Shown here piece by piece: positions 1 through 5,780 of a stretch of DNA of 6,707 nt. Position numbers and translations under genes: made by a program. How positions within the stretch are numbered: the stretch's first letter is position 1; each line of letters starts with the position of its first letter. The stretch is from Chitinophagales bacterium (GTDB lineage Bacteria > Bacteroidota > Bacteroidia > Chitinophagales > Chitinophagaceae), in assembly GCA_015654495.1 (NCBI GenBank), contig JAATGW010000440.1, forward strand, positions 1 through 6,707, given 5' to 3'. The notes below the pieces were generated by a model. That model had not been told where the DNA came from. It saw only the letters and a program-made list of their open reading frames with translations, and did not search any database.

Positions 1-1043
1 ACCAACATCGCATCTCCATAACTGAAGAAACGATATTTATCCTTAATTGCTTTTTTATACGCTTCCATCGCAAGATCATATCCGGCAAATGCGCAGGTCA
101 TAATCAGAAGACTTGTTTTTGGAAGATGGAAATTGGTTATCAGCGCATCAGAAATAGAAAATTTATACGGAGGATGAATAAAGATATTCGTCCATCCTTC
201 TGAAGGTTTCAATAATTTTTCTGCAGTGAAAGATGTTTCGAGTGCACGCATTGTTGTAGTACCTACTGAGCAGATTCTATGTCCGGACGTTTTTGCTTTG
301 TTAACTACTTTGCAGGCGTTTTTTTCGATGCGGTAGTATTCCGCATCCATTTTATGTTTACTCAGATCTTCAACTTCAATAGGCCGGAAAGTTCCAAGGC
401 CGGTATGCAAGGTCACTTCGGCAAAACGGATTCCCTGTATTTCAAGGCGTTTGATCAGTTCGATGCTGAAATGCAAACCAGCTGTAGGAGCAGCTACCGC
501 ACCTTCATGTTTCGCATAAACAGTCTGGTACCGCTCACGGTCTTCTTCGTCCGGTTTGCGTTTGATGTATTTCGGTAAAGGTGTTTCACCCAGGTTGTTG
601 AGGATCTGCTTAAATTCCTCTTCAGGGCCATCAAAAAGAAAACGGATAGTACGGCCGCGCGAAGTGGTATTATCAATTACTTCAGCAACCAGTTCATCGG
701 TTTCCCCGAAATAAAGTTTGTTACCGACACGAATCTTTCTTGCGGGATCAACGATCACATCCCAGAGGCGATTCTGCTTATTAAGTTCCCGGAGCAGGAA
801 AACTTCAATTTTCGCACCCGTCTTTTCTTTCCTGCCATACATCCTGGCCGGAAATACTTTGGTGTTGTTTACTACAAATACGTCCTTATCATCGAAATAT
901 TCCATGATATCCCTGAAATGGCGATTTTCGATCTGCCCGGTTTCGCGGTGCACGACCATCATACGCGCGTCTTCTCTTTTTTTAGTGGGATACTGAGCTA
1001 TAAGGTTTAAAGGGAGGTCAAAACGGAACTGGGATAACTTCAT
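1..1043 (-). CDS. queA: S-adenosylmethionine:tRNA ribosyltransferase-isomerase QueA (3' end cut by window edge)
   Basis: QueA transfers and isomerises the ribosyl group of SAM onto 7-aminomethyl-7-deazaguanine at the wobble position of tRNAs with GUN anticodons, giving epoxyqueuosine; it acts in the cytoplasm. I translated the minus strand by hand from an ATG at 1043 to the left edge: 347 full codons and no stop. Family motifs in order are MKLSQFRFDLP at the N terminus, NNTKVFPARMYG (59-70), GAVAAPTAGLHF (181-192), TLHTGLGTFRP (211-221), VGTTTMRALE (260-269), TNFHLPKTSLL (303-313) and YRFFSYGDAM (337-346). The last motif normally sits within a few residues of the C terminus (E. coli QueA has 356 residues), so almost nothing is missing. 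The start is fixed by the conserved MKLSQF beginning. No clear Shine-Dalgarno sequence precedes it, as is usual in Bacteroidota. The next gene upstream on the same strand is 248 bp away, so queA probably has its own promoter. Confidence 0.97.
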   Translation of the reverse strand, partial: MKLSQFRFDLPLNLIAQYPTKKREDARMMVVHRETGQIENRHFRDIMEYFDDKDVFVVNNTKVFPARMYGRKEKTGAKIEVFLLRELNKQNRLWDVIVDPARKIRVGNKLYFGETDELVAEVIDNTTSRGRTIRFLFDGPEEEFKQILNNLGETPLPKYIKRKPDEEDRERYQTVYAKHEGAVAAPTAGLHFSIELIKRLEIQGIRFAEVTLHTGLGTFRPIEVEDLSKHKMDAEYYRIEKNACKVVNKAKTSGHRICSVGTTTMRALETSFTAEKLLKPSEGWTNIFIHPPYKFSISDALITNFHLPKTSLLIMTCAFAGYDLAMEAYKKAIKDKYRFFSYGDAML

Positions 1044-1169
1044 GCATCTATTTATTTAAATTCAGTCCACATGAAACAAACCGGCATATCATCCAATCCA
1101 TTCGCAGAACTACGCATGCAAACCTGATCTTACGGTACCAGGTTGTTCCCTGACTAGGCTGAAGGCCGG

Positions 1170-1177
1170 CAAAGTTA
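1170..1177 (-). promoter_or_regulatory. Possible Bacteroidota -7 promoter box upstream of queA
   Basis: On the minus strand this reads TAACTTTG, an exact match to the Bacteroidota -7 consensus TAnnTTTG. It lies about 127 nt upstream of the queA start, in the only sizeable gap before that gene. The expected TTG/TTTG -33 element is not seen about 20 nt upstream; the nearest TTG (complement of 1212-1214) is 34 nt away. The call therefore rests on one 8-base match in an AT-rich gap and is weak. Confidence 0.3.
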
Positions 1178-1291
1178 TATGAAAAAAGGATGCGATCGGG
1201 TTAATATTTTACAAAACAAATAATTCGACACTATTCGTTGAAAATCAAATAAATACAGTTTACTATTTAATCCTTATTCACCGGTTTGAAA

Positions 1292-3007
1292 TTATTTGAA
1301 GCTCGCCTTAAATGGATTGCCAGGTACTGCGCTAACCAGTTTTTGGGTATATTCTTCTTTTGGATTCAGAAAAATCTCGTCGGCCGTTCCGGTTTCAATA
1401 ATCTTACCCTGATGCATTACCAGTATCCTGTCACTCACATAATGGACTACCGAAAGATCATGTGAGATAAATAAGGCAGTGAACTGTAGTTCCTCCTTAA
1501 GATCACGCAGCATATTCAATACCTGGGCCTGAACGCTTACATCAAGCGCTGATACTGATTCATCAAAAACAATAAACTCCGGCTCAAGGATAAGGGCTCT
1601 TGCAATACCGATCCGCTGACGCTGGCCGCCGGAAAACTGATGGGGATACCTGTTAAAATATCCGGCTCCCATATTCACTTTGTCCAGCAGATCCAGAACC
1701 TGCGACTTGCGTGCAGCAGAATTTAAAGCCGGATCATGTACCACCAAGGGTTCGGCAATTGCATTACCAGCCGTCATCCTTGGATTTAACGATGCATATG
1801 GGTCCTGGAAAACAATCTGAACTTCCTGACGGATTTCTTTCCATTGCTTTTTATTGAACATACTGCTGTCTCTGCCGTCAAAAAGTATCCTTCCCGAATG
1901 TATTGGTGTTAACCCCACCAGCGCCCGGCCTAAACTGGTTTTCCCGGAACCGGATTCTCCAACAAGTCCCAGGGTTTCTCCGGGAAATATTTCAAAACTC
2001 ACATCGTCAACTGCAATATGTTTCTTTTTTCGAATCAGTCCGTTGCTTTTGTAGGCTACCGAAATATTTTCAACAAGGACCAGGGGCTTGTCTGAAATTA
2101 TTGGCTTTACTTTTTCACGAAGGGTTTTGGTTTTCAGCTCCGGTTGAACATTTGCATGTTCCTTCAGAAAATCGCTTACAACAGGCAACCGTTCATCTTT
2201 TCGCTTCCCGGCAGGGCGGCAAGCGAGTAATGCCTGCGTGTAGGGGTGACCGGGAGCTGTCAGTATTTTTTTTGCATCTCCACTCTCCACAACTTCTCCT
2301 TTGTACATAACTACAATACTATCAGCAATTTCCTGTACAAGTCCAAGGTCATGTGTGATGAATATTACCCCCATTTTATTTTCATGCTGCAGCTCTTTAA
2401 TGAGGGCTAGTATGCTTTTCTGTACTGTCACATCCAGGGCCGTAGTAGGTTCGTCAGCAATCAGCAAATCGGGTGAGCAACTCATAGCCATCGCAATCAT
2501 TACCCGCTGTTTCTGACCACCGCTCAGCTGATGAGGGTATTTTTTAAAAATAACGGAGGGTTCAGGGAGACGAACTTTTTCAAAAAGCCGCAAAACCCTT
2601 TCGCGGGCGGTTTTTGAATCGATATTGTTATGCACAAGGATTGCCTCCATAACCTGTTTTCCACAGCTAAGCACAGGATTAAGCGAAGTCATGGGTTCCT
2701 GAAAAATCATGGCGATCCTGTTACCCCGGATAAGGCGGATAGTCTCCGGGCTTTGTGTAAGTAAGTCGATCGGAGCTTCTTTGTTTTGTGAAAGGAGAAT
2801 TTGTCCTGATACATAGCGTGCCGGCGGACTTTGCAATAACCGCAGCACAGACATTGCCGTAACCGATTTCCCTGATCCTGATTCTCCCACCACTGCGGTA
2901 ATTTCCCCACGATTCACTTTAAGGTTCACATTCTTCAGTGCCGGAACGCTGTTTTTTTCAGAATCGAATGTTATTGTCAGATCTTTTATTTCCAGCAGGG
3001 GGATCAT
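1292..3007 (-). CDS. Double-ATPase ABC transporter ATP-binding protein (fused OppD-OppF type; peptide/nickel/glutathione family)
   Basis: This 571-aa protein carries two complete ABC ATPase domains in tandem and would power an Opp/Dpp-type importer from the cytoplasmic face of the membrane. Domain 1 (about 4-265) has Walker A GESGSGKS (41-48), Q-loop Q103, signature LSGGQ (161-165), Walker B LLIADE (181-186) and H-loop H219. Domain 2 (about 309-565) has Walker A GESGSGKT (350-357), Q401, signature FSGGQ (458-462), Walker B FIVFDE (478-483) and H516. Both halves therefore look catalytically competent. Each ends with the HPYTQALL or EYTQKLVSAVPG tail typical of oligopeptide/dipeptide ATPases, joined by a charged linker (about 267-307). 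The first half has only one Cys in its tail (C263), so an OppD-style iron-sulfur site is unlikely. Layout resembles E. coli YejF and GsiA. No permease or binding protein lies in the window, so the substrate is unknown. No promoter-like TTTG motif occurs in the 83 bp upstream, so read-through from the AMP nucleosidase gene is plausible. Confidence 0.93.
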   Translation of the reverse strand: MIPLLEIKDLTITFDSEKNSVPALKNVNLKVNRGEITAVVGESGSGKSVTAMSVLRLLQSPPARYVSGQILLSQNKEAPIDLLTQSPETIRLIRGNRIAMIFQEPMTSLNPVLSCGKQVMEAILVHNNIDSKTARERVLRLFEKVRLPEPSVIFKKYPHQLSGGQKQRVMIAMAMSCSPDLLIADEPTTALDVTVQKSILALIKELQHENKMGVIFITHDLGLVQEIADSIVVMYKGEVVESGDAKKILTAPGHPYTQALLACRPAGKRKDERLPVVSDFLKEHANVQPELKTKTLREKVKPIISDKPLVLVENISVAYKSNGLIRKKKHIAVDDVSFEIFPGETLGLVGESGSGKTSLGRALVGLTPIHSGRILFDGRDSSMFNKKQWKEIRQEVQIVFQDPYASLNPRMTAGNAIAEPLVVHDPALNSAARKSQVLDLLDKVNMGAGYFNRYPHQFSGGQRQRIGIARALILEPEFIVFDESVSALDVSVQAQVLNMLRDLKEELQFTALFISHDLSVVHYVSDRILVMHQGKIIETGTADEIFLNPKEEYTQKLVSAVPGNPFKASFK

Positions 3008-3090
3008 ACTATATTGCAGGGGAATAATACATTTTTTTACTGCTGTTTGTCCGGTGTTTGAAAATTTTCCGGCCGCGGTTTTGTAAATCT

Positions 3091-3861
3091 CTAAAATCGA
3101 AGGTGCCTGACCGTTAGTCCGTCGTTGATAAGCTGTTTGAGCGAATCAATTCCGATCCGCAGGTGATTATCAACATAGCTGGAAGTGATCTTTTTATCGC
3201 TTGCTTCTGTTTTGACGCCATCCGGAGTCATAGGTTGATCGCTCACAAGCAGTAAGGCGCCAGTTGGAATTTTATTATAGAATCCTACAGAAAAGATAGT
3301 TGCCGTTTCCATGTCGATGGCATATGCGCGCACTTTCTGCAGATAAGCTTTGAATTCTTCATCATGCTCCCATACGCGCCGGTTGGTAGTATATACTGTT
3401 CCGGTCCAGTAATCAACTTCATATTCACGTATGGTTGTTGAAATAGCCTTCTGAAGTGCAAAAGCGGGCAGGGCAGGAACTTCCGGTGGAAAGTAATCGT
3501 TTGATGTCCCTTCACCACGGATAGCCGCTATGGGCAAGATGAGATCTCCAAGCTTATTACGTTTTTTGAGTCCGCCGCATTTGCCAAGAAAGAGAACTGC
3601 TTTAGGACTTATTGCGGTTAACAGGTCCATGACTGTTGCGGCAGTTGGGCTGCCCATACCGAAATTAATAATCGTGATCCCACCGGCAGTTGCGCACTGC
3701 ATTGGCTTATCGGCACCAATGATCTTTACCTTATTCCATTTTGCAAACTGATTTACATAATTTGAAAAATTTGTAAGCAGGATGTATTTCCCGAAACTGT
3801 CCAGTTTGGCTCCTGTATAACGGGGCAACCAGTTTTTGACGATATCTTCTTTTGTATTCAT
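3091..3861 (-). CDS. amn: AMP nucleosidase, short form without the N-terminal regulatory domain
   Basis: AMP nucleosidase (EC 3.2.2.4) hydrolyses AMP to adenine and ribose 5-phosphate, a cytoplasmic step in purine nucleotide turnover. The 256-aa protein is a single phosphorylase-superfamily (PNP/UDP) domain. Visible motifs are the glycine-rich GMGSPTAAT (68-76), FLGKCGGLK (91-99), the ribose-contacting DMETATIF (183-190, with M184 and E185) and VSDQPMTPDG (206-215), where D208 sits at the catalytic Asp position of the family. E. coli Amn has about 484 residues and an extra N-terminal domain; the short form is what I recall for Bacteroidota. The start at 3861 gives the usual MNTKEDIVKNWLPRYTG beginning. 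It diverges from the nuclease-like gene across 52 bp, and the ABC gene follows 83 bp downstream on the same strand. A general nucleoside phosphorylase is the main alternative, but the overall sequence fits AMP nucleosidase better. Confidence 0.9.
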   Translation of the reverse strand: MNTKEDIVKNWLPRYTGAKLDSFGKYILLTNFSNYVNQFAKWNKVKIIGADKPMQCATAGGITIINFGMGSPTAATVMDLLTAISPKAVLFLGKCGGLKKRNKLGDLILPIAAIRGEGTSNDYFPPEVPALPAFALQKAISTTIREYEVDYWTGTVYTTNRRVWEHDEEFKAYLQKVRAYAIDMETATIFSVGFYNKIPTGALLLVSDQPMTPDGVKTEASDKKITSSYVDNHLRIGIDSLKQLINDGLTVRHLRF

Positions 3862-3876
3862 TCCCTGATCTGTTTA

Positions 3877-3908
3877 TTTGTGCCTGATATAAAAGTAACA
3901 CAACTTTG
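3877..3908 (+). promoter_or_regulatory. Bacteroidota-type promoter for the plus-strand nuclease-like gene
   Basis: A -33 element TTTG (3877-3880) is followed after 20 nt by CAACTTTG (3901-3908), which differs from the Bacteroidota -7 consensus TAnnTTTG at one base. The centre-to-centre distance of 26 nt is what that promoter class uses. Transcription would be expected to begin around 3911-3915, at or just before the ATG at 3914, so the transcript may be leaderless. The same 52-bp gap must also hold the promoter of the divergent AMP nucleosidase gene; there I see only a one-mismatch box, TACTTTTA, on the minus strand with no partner at the right distance. Confidence 0.5.
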
Positions 3909-3913
3909 CAGAT

Positions 3914-4360
3914 ATGATAGTGATCAACTACCCGGAGCCGGATTTCCGGACAAGGGGACTGCCGGGTAAGGAAGAGATTTTTGATCCCCACAGAAAATTA
4001 TGGATACGCCTGACTCCTGAAGAATGGGTTCGTCAGAACCTGCTTAAATGGATGACGGATGTTAAAAAATTTCCCGGCACCATGATTGCAGTTGAAAAGG
4101 AAATCCGGCTCGGTGAAATGAAGAAACGCTTTGATATCCTTGTTTATAACGGTAACCATCAACCGTGGATGCTGGTTGAATGTAAGGCTCCTCAGATTGA
4201 CCTTTCCGAAAAAGTGATTATGCAGGTGCTCAGGTATAATATGGTGATTCCTGTTTCTTTTCTTGCGATAACAAACGGCAGAAGTTGTTTTGTTGCGGAG
4301 AGAAAAAATAACAGCATTGGTTGGATGGATGAGTTTCCGGATTATCCGGTATCAATTTAA
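3914..4360 (+). CDS. Stand-alone type I restriction enzyme R N-terminal-like protein (HSDR_N_2; PD-(D/E)xK nuclease fold)
   Basis: This 148-aa protein corresponds to the nuclease-like N-terminal domain found in HsdR subunits, but with no helicase or other domain attached. A full PD-(D/E)xK core is readable: E61 in IAVEKE, D74 in KRFDILVY (71-78), E89-x-K91 in VECKAP (88-93), and the Q104xxxY108 motif typical of HsdR and RecB-like nucleases. TPEEWVRQNLLKWM (34-47) is characteristic of the small Bacteroidota family. Because every expected catalytic residue is present, it may bind or cut DNA, but no activity is established to my knowledge. No hsdM, hsdS or helicase gene is near, so this is not a restriction locus. 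The ATG at 3914 fits the family start (short lead, then PEPDF). The exported-protein gene begins 19 bp after its stop and is probably co-transcribed. Confidence 0.85.
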   Translation: MIVINYPEPDFRTRGLPGKEEIFDPHRKLWIRLTPEEWVRQNLLKWMTDVKKFPGTMIAVEKEIRLGEMKKRFDILVYNGNHQPWMLVECKAPQIDLSEKVIMQVLRYNMVIPVSFLAITNGRSCFVAERKNNSIGWMDEFPDYPVSI

Positions 4361-4379
4361 AAAGCCGGGTTTATTAAGA

Positions 4380-5027
4380 ATGAAAAGAAATACTGGATTG
4401 ATTATCTCTGCTTTGATTGTTGTTCTTATTCTTTCGCCTGGAATAATGTCTGCGCAGCATTCTGATTCAAGCCAAAGAGCAGCATTATTGAATACAGCAC
4501 TGGAAAACCTTCACGCGCTTCGTCAATATTCCTGGAATATGAAAGCTGGTATGTCTGCAAAAGATAAGAACCAGGCTCAGCGCTTGTTTCAATTAAAATG
4601 GGGGAAAGATGGTAAACTGTTGCTGACAGAAAAAGCGGATGCTTCTGTGGTTGCTGACAATGAAGAAAATAAAATGGTTGCTGCTGTCGCCGAAATGGTA
4701 GTGAAATATATGGGCCCTCCGGATAATAAGCTGGATTCTTTTTATCAGGCCGCCCAATTGAATCCGGATACTGGTGGCCTAATTGAATTGAACGGCGGTG
4801 ATTTTATGATTCCCGATGATAAGGTTACCATTGATGCAGACAAGATTATCTTTATTATCCGGCGGATTACATTTACGACAATGTATGAAGACGATGACCT
4901 GATGGGAACGATTGAATATGCCGTTGATAATTCAGGTTTCAAGTATCCGGCAAAAGTTAAAGTAGATATACCCGCCAGAAGAGCCACTATTTTGTTTGAG
5001 AATATTGATTTTGTAAAGCAGAACTAA
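4380..5027 (+). CDS. Exported protein of unknown function
   Basis: The 215-aa product starts MKRN, followed by a hydrophobic stretch (about 6-18) and a likely signal peptidase I site after MSA (23-25), leaving Q26 first. There is no lipobox Cys, so it should be a soluble periplasmic or secreted protein. The mature part opens with a helical segment (about 29-50, ALENLHALRQYSW), then alternating polar and hydrophobic strands. It ends with a strand-rich region, EYAVDNSGFKYPAKVKVDIPARRATILFENI split over about 178-210, which suggests a beta-rich LolA-like or similar fold. I recall uncharacterised secreted proteins with the same LRQYxW opening and YPA near the C terminus, but cannot name a function. 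An in-frame start at 4290 would add 30 residues overlapping the preceding gene and would bury the signal peptide, so 4380 is preferred. It probably shares a transcript with the gene 19 bp upstream. Confidence 0.8.
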   Translation: MKRNTGLIISALIVVLILSPGIMSAQHSDSSQRAALLNTALENLHALRQYSWNMKAGMSAKDKNQAQRLFQLKWGKDGKLLLTEKADASVVADNEENKMVAAVAEMVVKYMGPPDNKLDSFYQAAQLNPDTGGLIELNGGDFMIPDDKVTIDADKIIFIIRRITFTTMYEDDDLMGTIEYAVDNSGFKYPAKVKVDIPARRATILFENIDFVKQN

Positions 5028-5063
5028 ACACTTCCCCTATCCACTCTAAACTGGCTGTTCCTG

Positions 5064-5084
5064 CTGCCTACTGCCTACTGCCTA
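5064..5084. repeat. Three perfect tandem copies of the heptamer CTGCCTA
   Basis: Copies lie at 5064-5070, 5071-5077 and 5078-5084, with a degenerate CTG just to the left. The array sits in the convergent gap and runs into the end of the minus-strand DJ-1/PfpI gene, where the unit reads TAGGCAG. That gene's TAG stop (5075-5077) is supplied by the middle unit, and its last codons AGG-CAG come from the rightmost unit. Short heptamer arrays like this are prone to slippage. Confidence 0.85.
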
Positions 5085-5632
5085 TAGTCCATTTTGTAAC
5101 GAATCGCAATAGCCGCCTCATCGCCCGCCCACTCACGGCAAAGATGAAGTCCAAGATCTATTGATGATGTAACTGCTCCGGCAGTGATACAATCACCATC
5201 TGCTACAACCCGGTCCGTCATTACCTCCTTACAGAAGGGTCGCAGGGTTTCATATTCGTCAAAATGAGTGGTAGCCTTTCTGTCTTTTAAAAATCCCGCG
5301 GCTCCGAGAAGCAGACTGCCGGTGCAAACGGAAATTTTGTACCTGACATTGGAACTGGTTTTCAACCAGTCTGTAAAAGCAGCATCATTCATAAGTTCGC
5401 GTGTGCCTTTGCCACCCGGAACAACGATCGCATCAAAACCGGACAAATCATTTTTTACCTGCGTGGGAATTACCTGGAACCTTCCGTAGTCTGCCACATC
5501 TTCGGTAAAACTGCAAAAATCCCAGTCCAGATCAGGAATATAACCTGTCGATTTCAGTTTCTGCACGGGCTCGTAAACGCCGATAAGATCCATCCACGTG
5601 ATGCCATTGAAAATGATAAATGCAATTTTCAA
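5075..5632 (-). CDS. DJ-1/PfpI family protein, isocyanide hydratase-like
   Basis: The 185-aa protein is a single DJ-1/PfpI (class I glutamine amidotransferase-like) domain. Visible are the first strand KIAFIIFNG (2-10), D15 in the following WMDLIGVYEP, VVPGGKGTREL (70-80), the nucleophile elbow SVCTGSLLLGAAGFLKDRKA split over 101-120 with C103, then TTHFDE (121-126) and ITAGAVTSSIDLGLHL (149-164). D15, the CTGS elbow and the ATTHF segment resemble Pseudomonas isocyanide hydratase (InhA) and the sensor halves of GATase-like AraC regulators. The exact substrate cannot be read from sequence; hydratase, glyoxalase-like or redox-protective roles are all possible. There is no DNA-binding domain. 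The start codon is TTG (complement of 5630-5632): the in-frame stop TAA lies four codons upstream with no ATG or GTG between, and the next ATG is at residue 14, which would delete the first core strand. It is separated from the upstream glutamate dehydrogenase gene by a hairpin and is likely transcribed alone. Confidence 0.88.
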   Translation of the reverse strand: MKIAFIIFNGITWMDLIGVYEPVQKLKSTGYIPDLDWDFCSFTEDVADYGRFQVIPTQVKNDLSGFDAIVVPGGKGTRELMNDAAFTDWLKTSSNVRYKISVCTGSLLLGAAGFLKDRKATTHFDEYETLRPFCKEVMTDRVVADGDCITAGAVTSSIDLGLHLCREWAGDEAAIAIRYKMDYRQ

Positions 5633-5666
5633 TTTTATCTGCTTTTAAGTGAGATAGAAAACTCGT

Positions 5667-5695
5667 TTTATACCAGGAAAATGCGGCTCAGGCAA
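5667..5695 (-). promoter_or_regulatory. Possible promoter for the DJ-1/PfpI gene
   Basis: On the minus strand TTGCCT (5690-5695) is followed after exactly 17 nt by TATAAA (5667-5672), ending 34 nt before the TTG start codon. This resembles a generic sigma-70 promoter rather than the Bacteroidota TAnnTTTG type, although the TTG would also serve as a -33 element. It is the best candidate in the gap, but the non-matching -7 region makes it uncertain. Confidence 0.3.
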
Positions 5696-5720
5696 GATGA
5701 AATTCCCCGGGATCAGAATG

Positions 5721-5769
5721 AAAAATTTTGAAATCCACCAGGTATACGCCGAGGCGTATACCTGGTGGA
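5721..5769 (-). terminator. Strong hairpin terminator of the glutamate dehydrogenase gene
   Basis: Perfect inverted arms occupy 5734-5750 and 5753-5769 (17 nt each; arm TCCACCAGGTATACGCC). Because two bases cannot close a loop, the realistic form is a 16-bp stem with a 4-nt loop at 5750-5753. It begins 11 bp past the dehydrogenase stop codon. Reading on the minus strand, the stem is followed by a broken U-rich stretch, TTTCAAAATTTTT (5733-5721); on the plus strand no T-tract follows. The orientation therefore fits intrinsic termination of the minus-strand dehydrogenase transcript before the DJ-1/PfpI gene. The T-tract is interrupted by CAAAA, so efficiency is uncertain, and an RNA-stabilising 3' hairpin is an alternative. 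Confidence 0.75.
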
Positions 5770-5780
5770 AATGACGCACC

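Noticed and set aside
1121..1144. Dyad AACCTG / CAGGTT as a terminator of the ABC gene
   Set aside because: Only 6 bp with a 12-nt loop and no T-tract on either strand.
1903..2310. 135-codon open frame on the plus strand opposite the ABC gene
   Set aside because: It lies wholly antisense to a strongly conserved double ATPase, and its translation shows no recognisable motif. The same holds for the other open frames antisense or out of frame to queA, the AMP nucleosidase, DJ-1/PfpI and dehydrogenase genes.
1292..3007. Fused ABC ATPase as an assembly error or frameshift joining two genes
   Set aside because: The two domains are joined in frame by a linker of normal type, and the same fused layout is known in YejF and GsiA-like proteins.
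3051..3080. GAAAATTTTC palindrome and CCGG pairs after the AMP nucleosidase as a terminator or operator
   Set aside because: The longest usable stem is about 4-5 bp, A/T only in the centre, with no T-tract; it could easily arise by chance.
3914..4360. Restriction-modification or other defence locus
   Set aside because: No methylase, specificity subunit, helicase or mobile-element gene accompanies the HsdR-N-like protein; the neighbours are housekeeping genes.
4290..4379. Upstream in-frame start that would lengthen the exported protein by 30 residues
   Set aside because: It overlaps the end of the nuclease-like gene in another frame and would place a charged stretch ahead of a good signal peptide; the ATG at 4380 explains the N terminus.
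5064..5084. Heptamer array as a CRISPR or attachment site
   Set aside because: The units are 7 bp and contiguous without spacers, and no integrase or cas gene is present.
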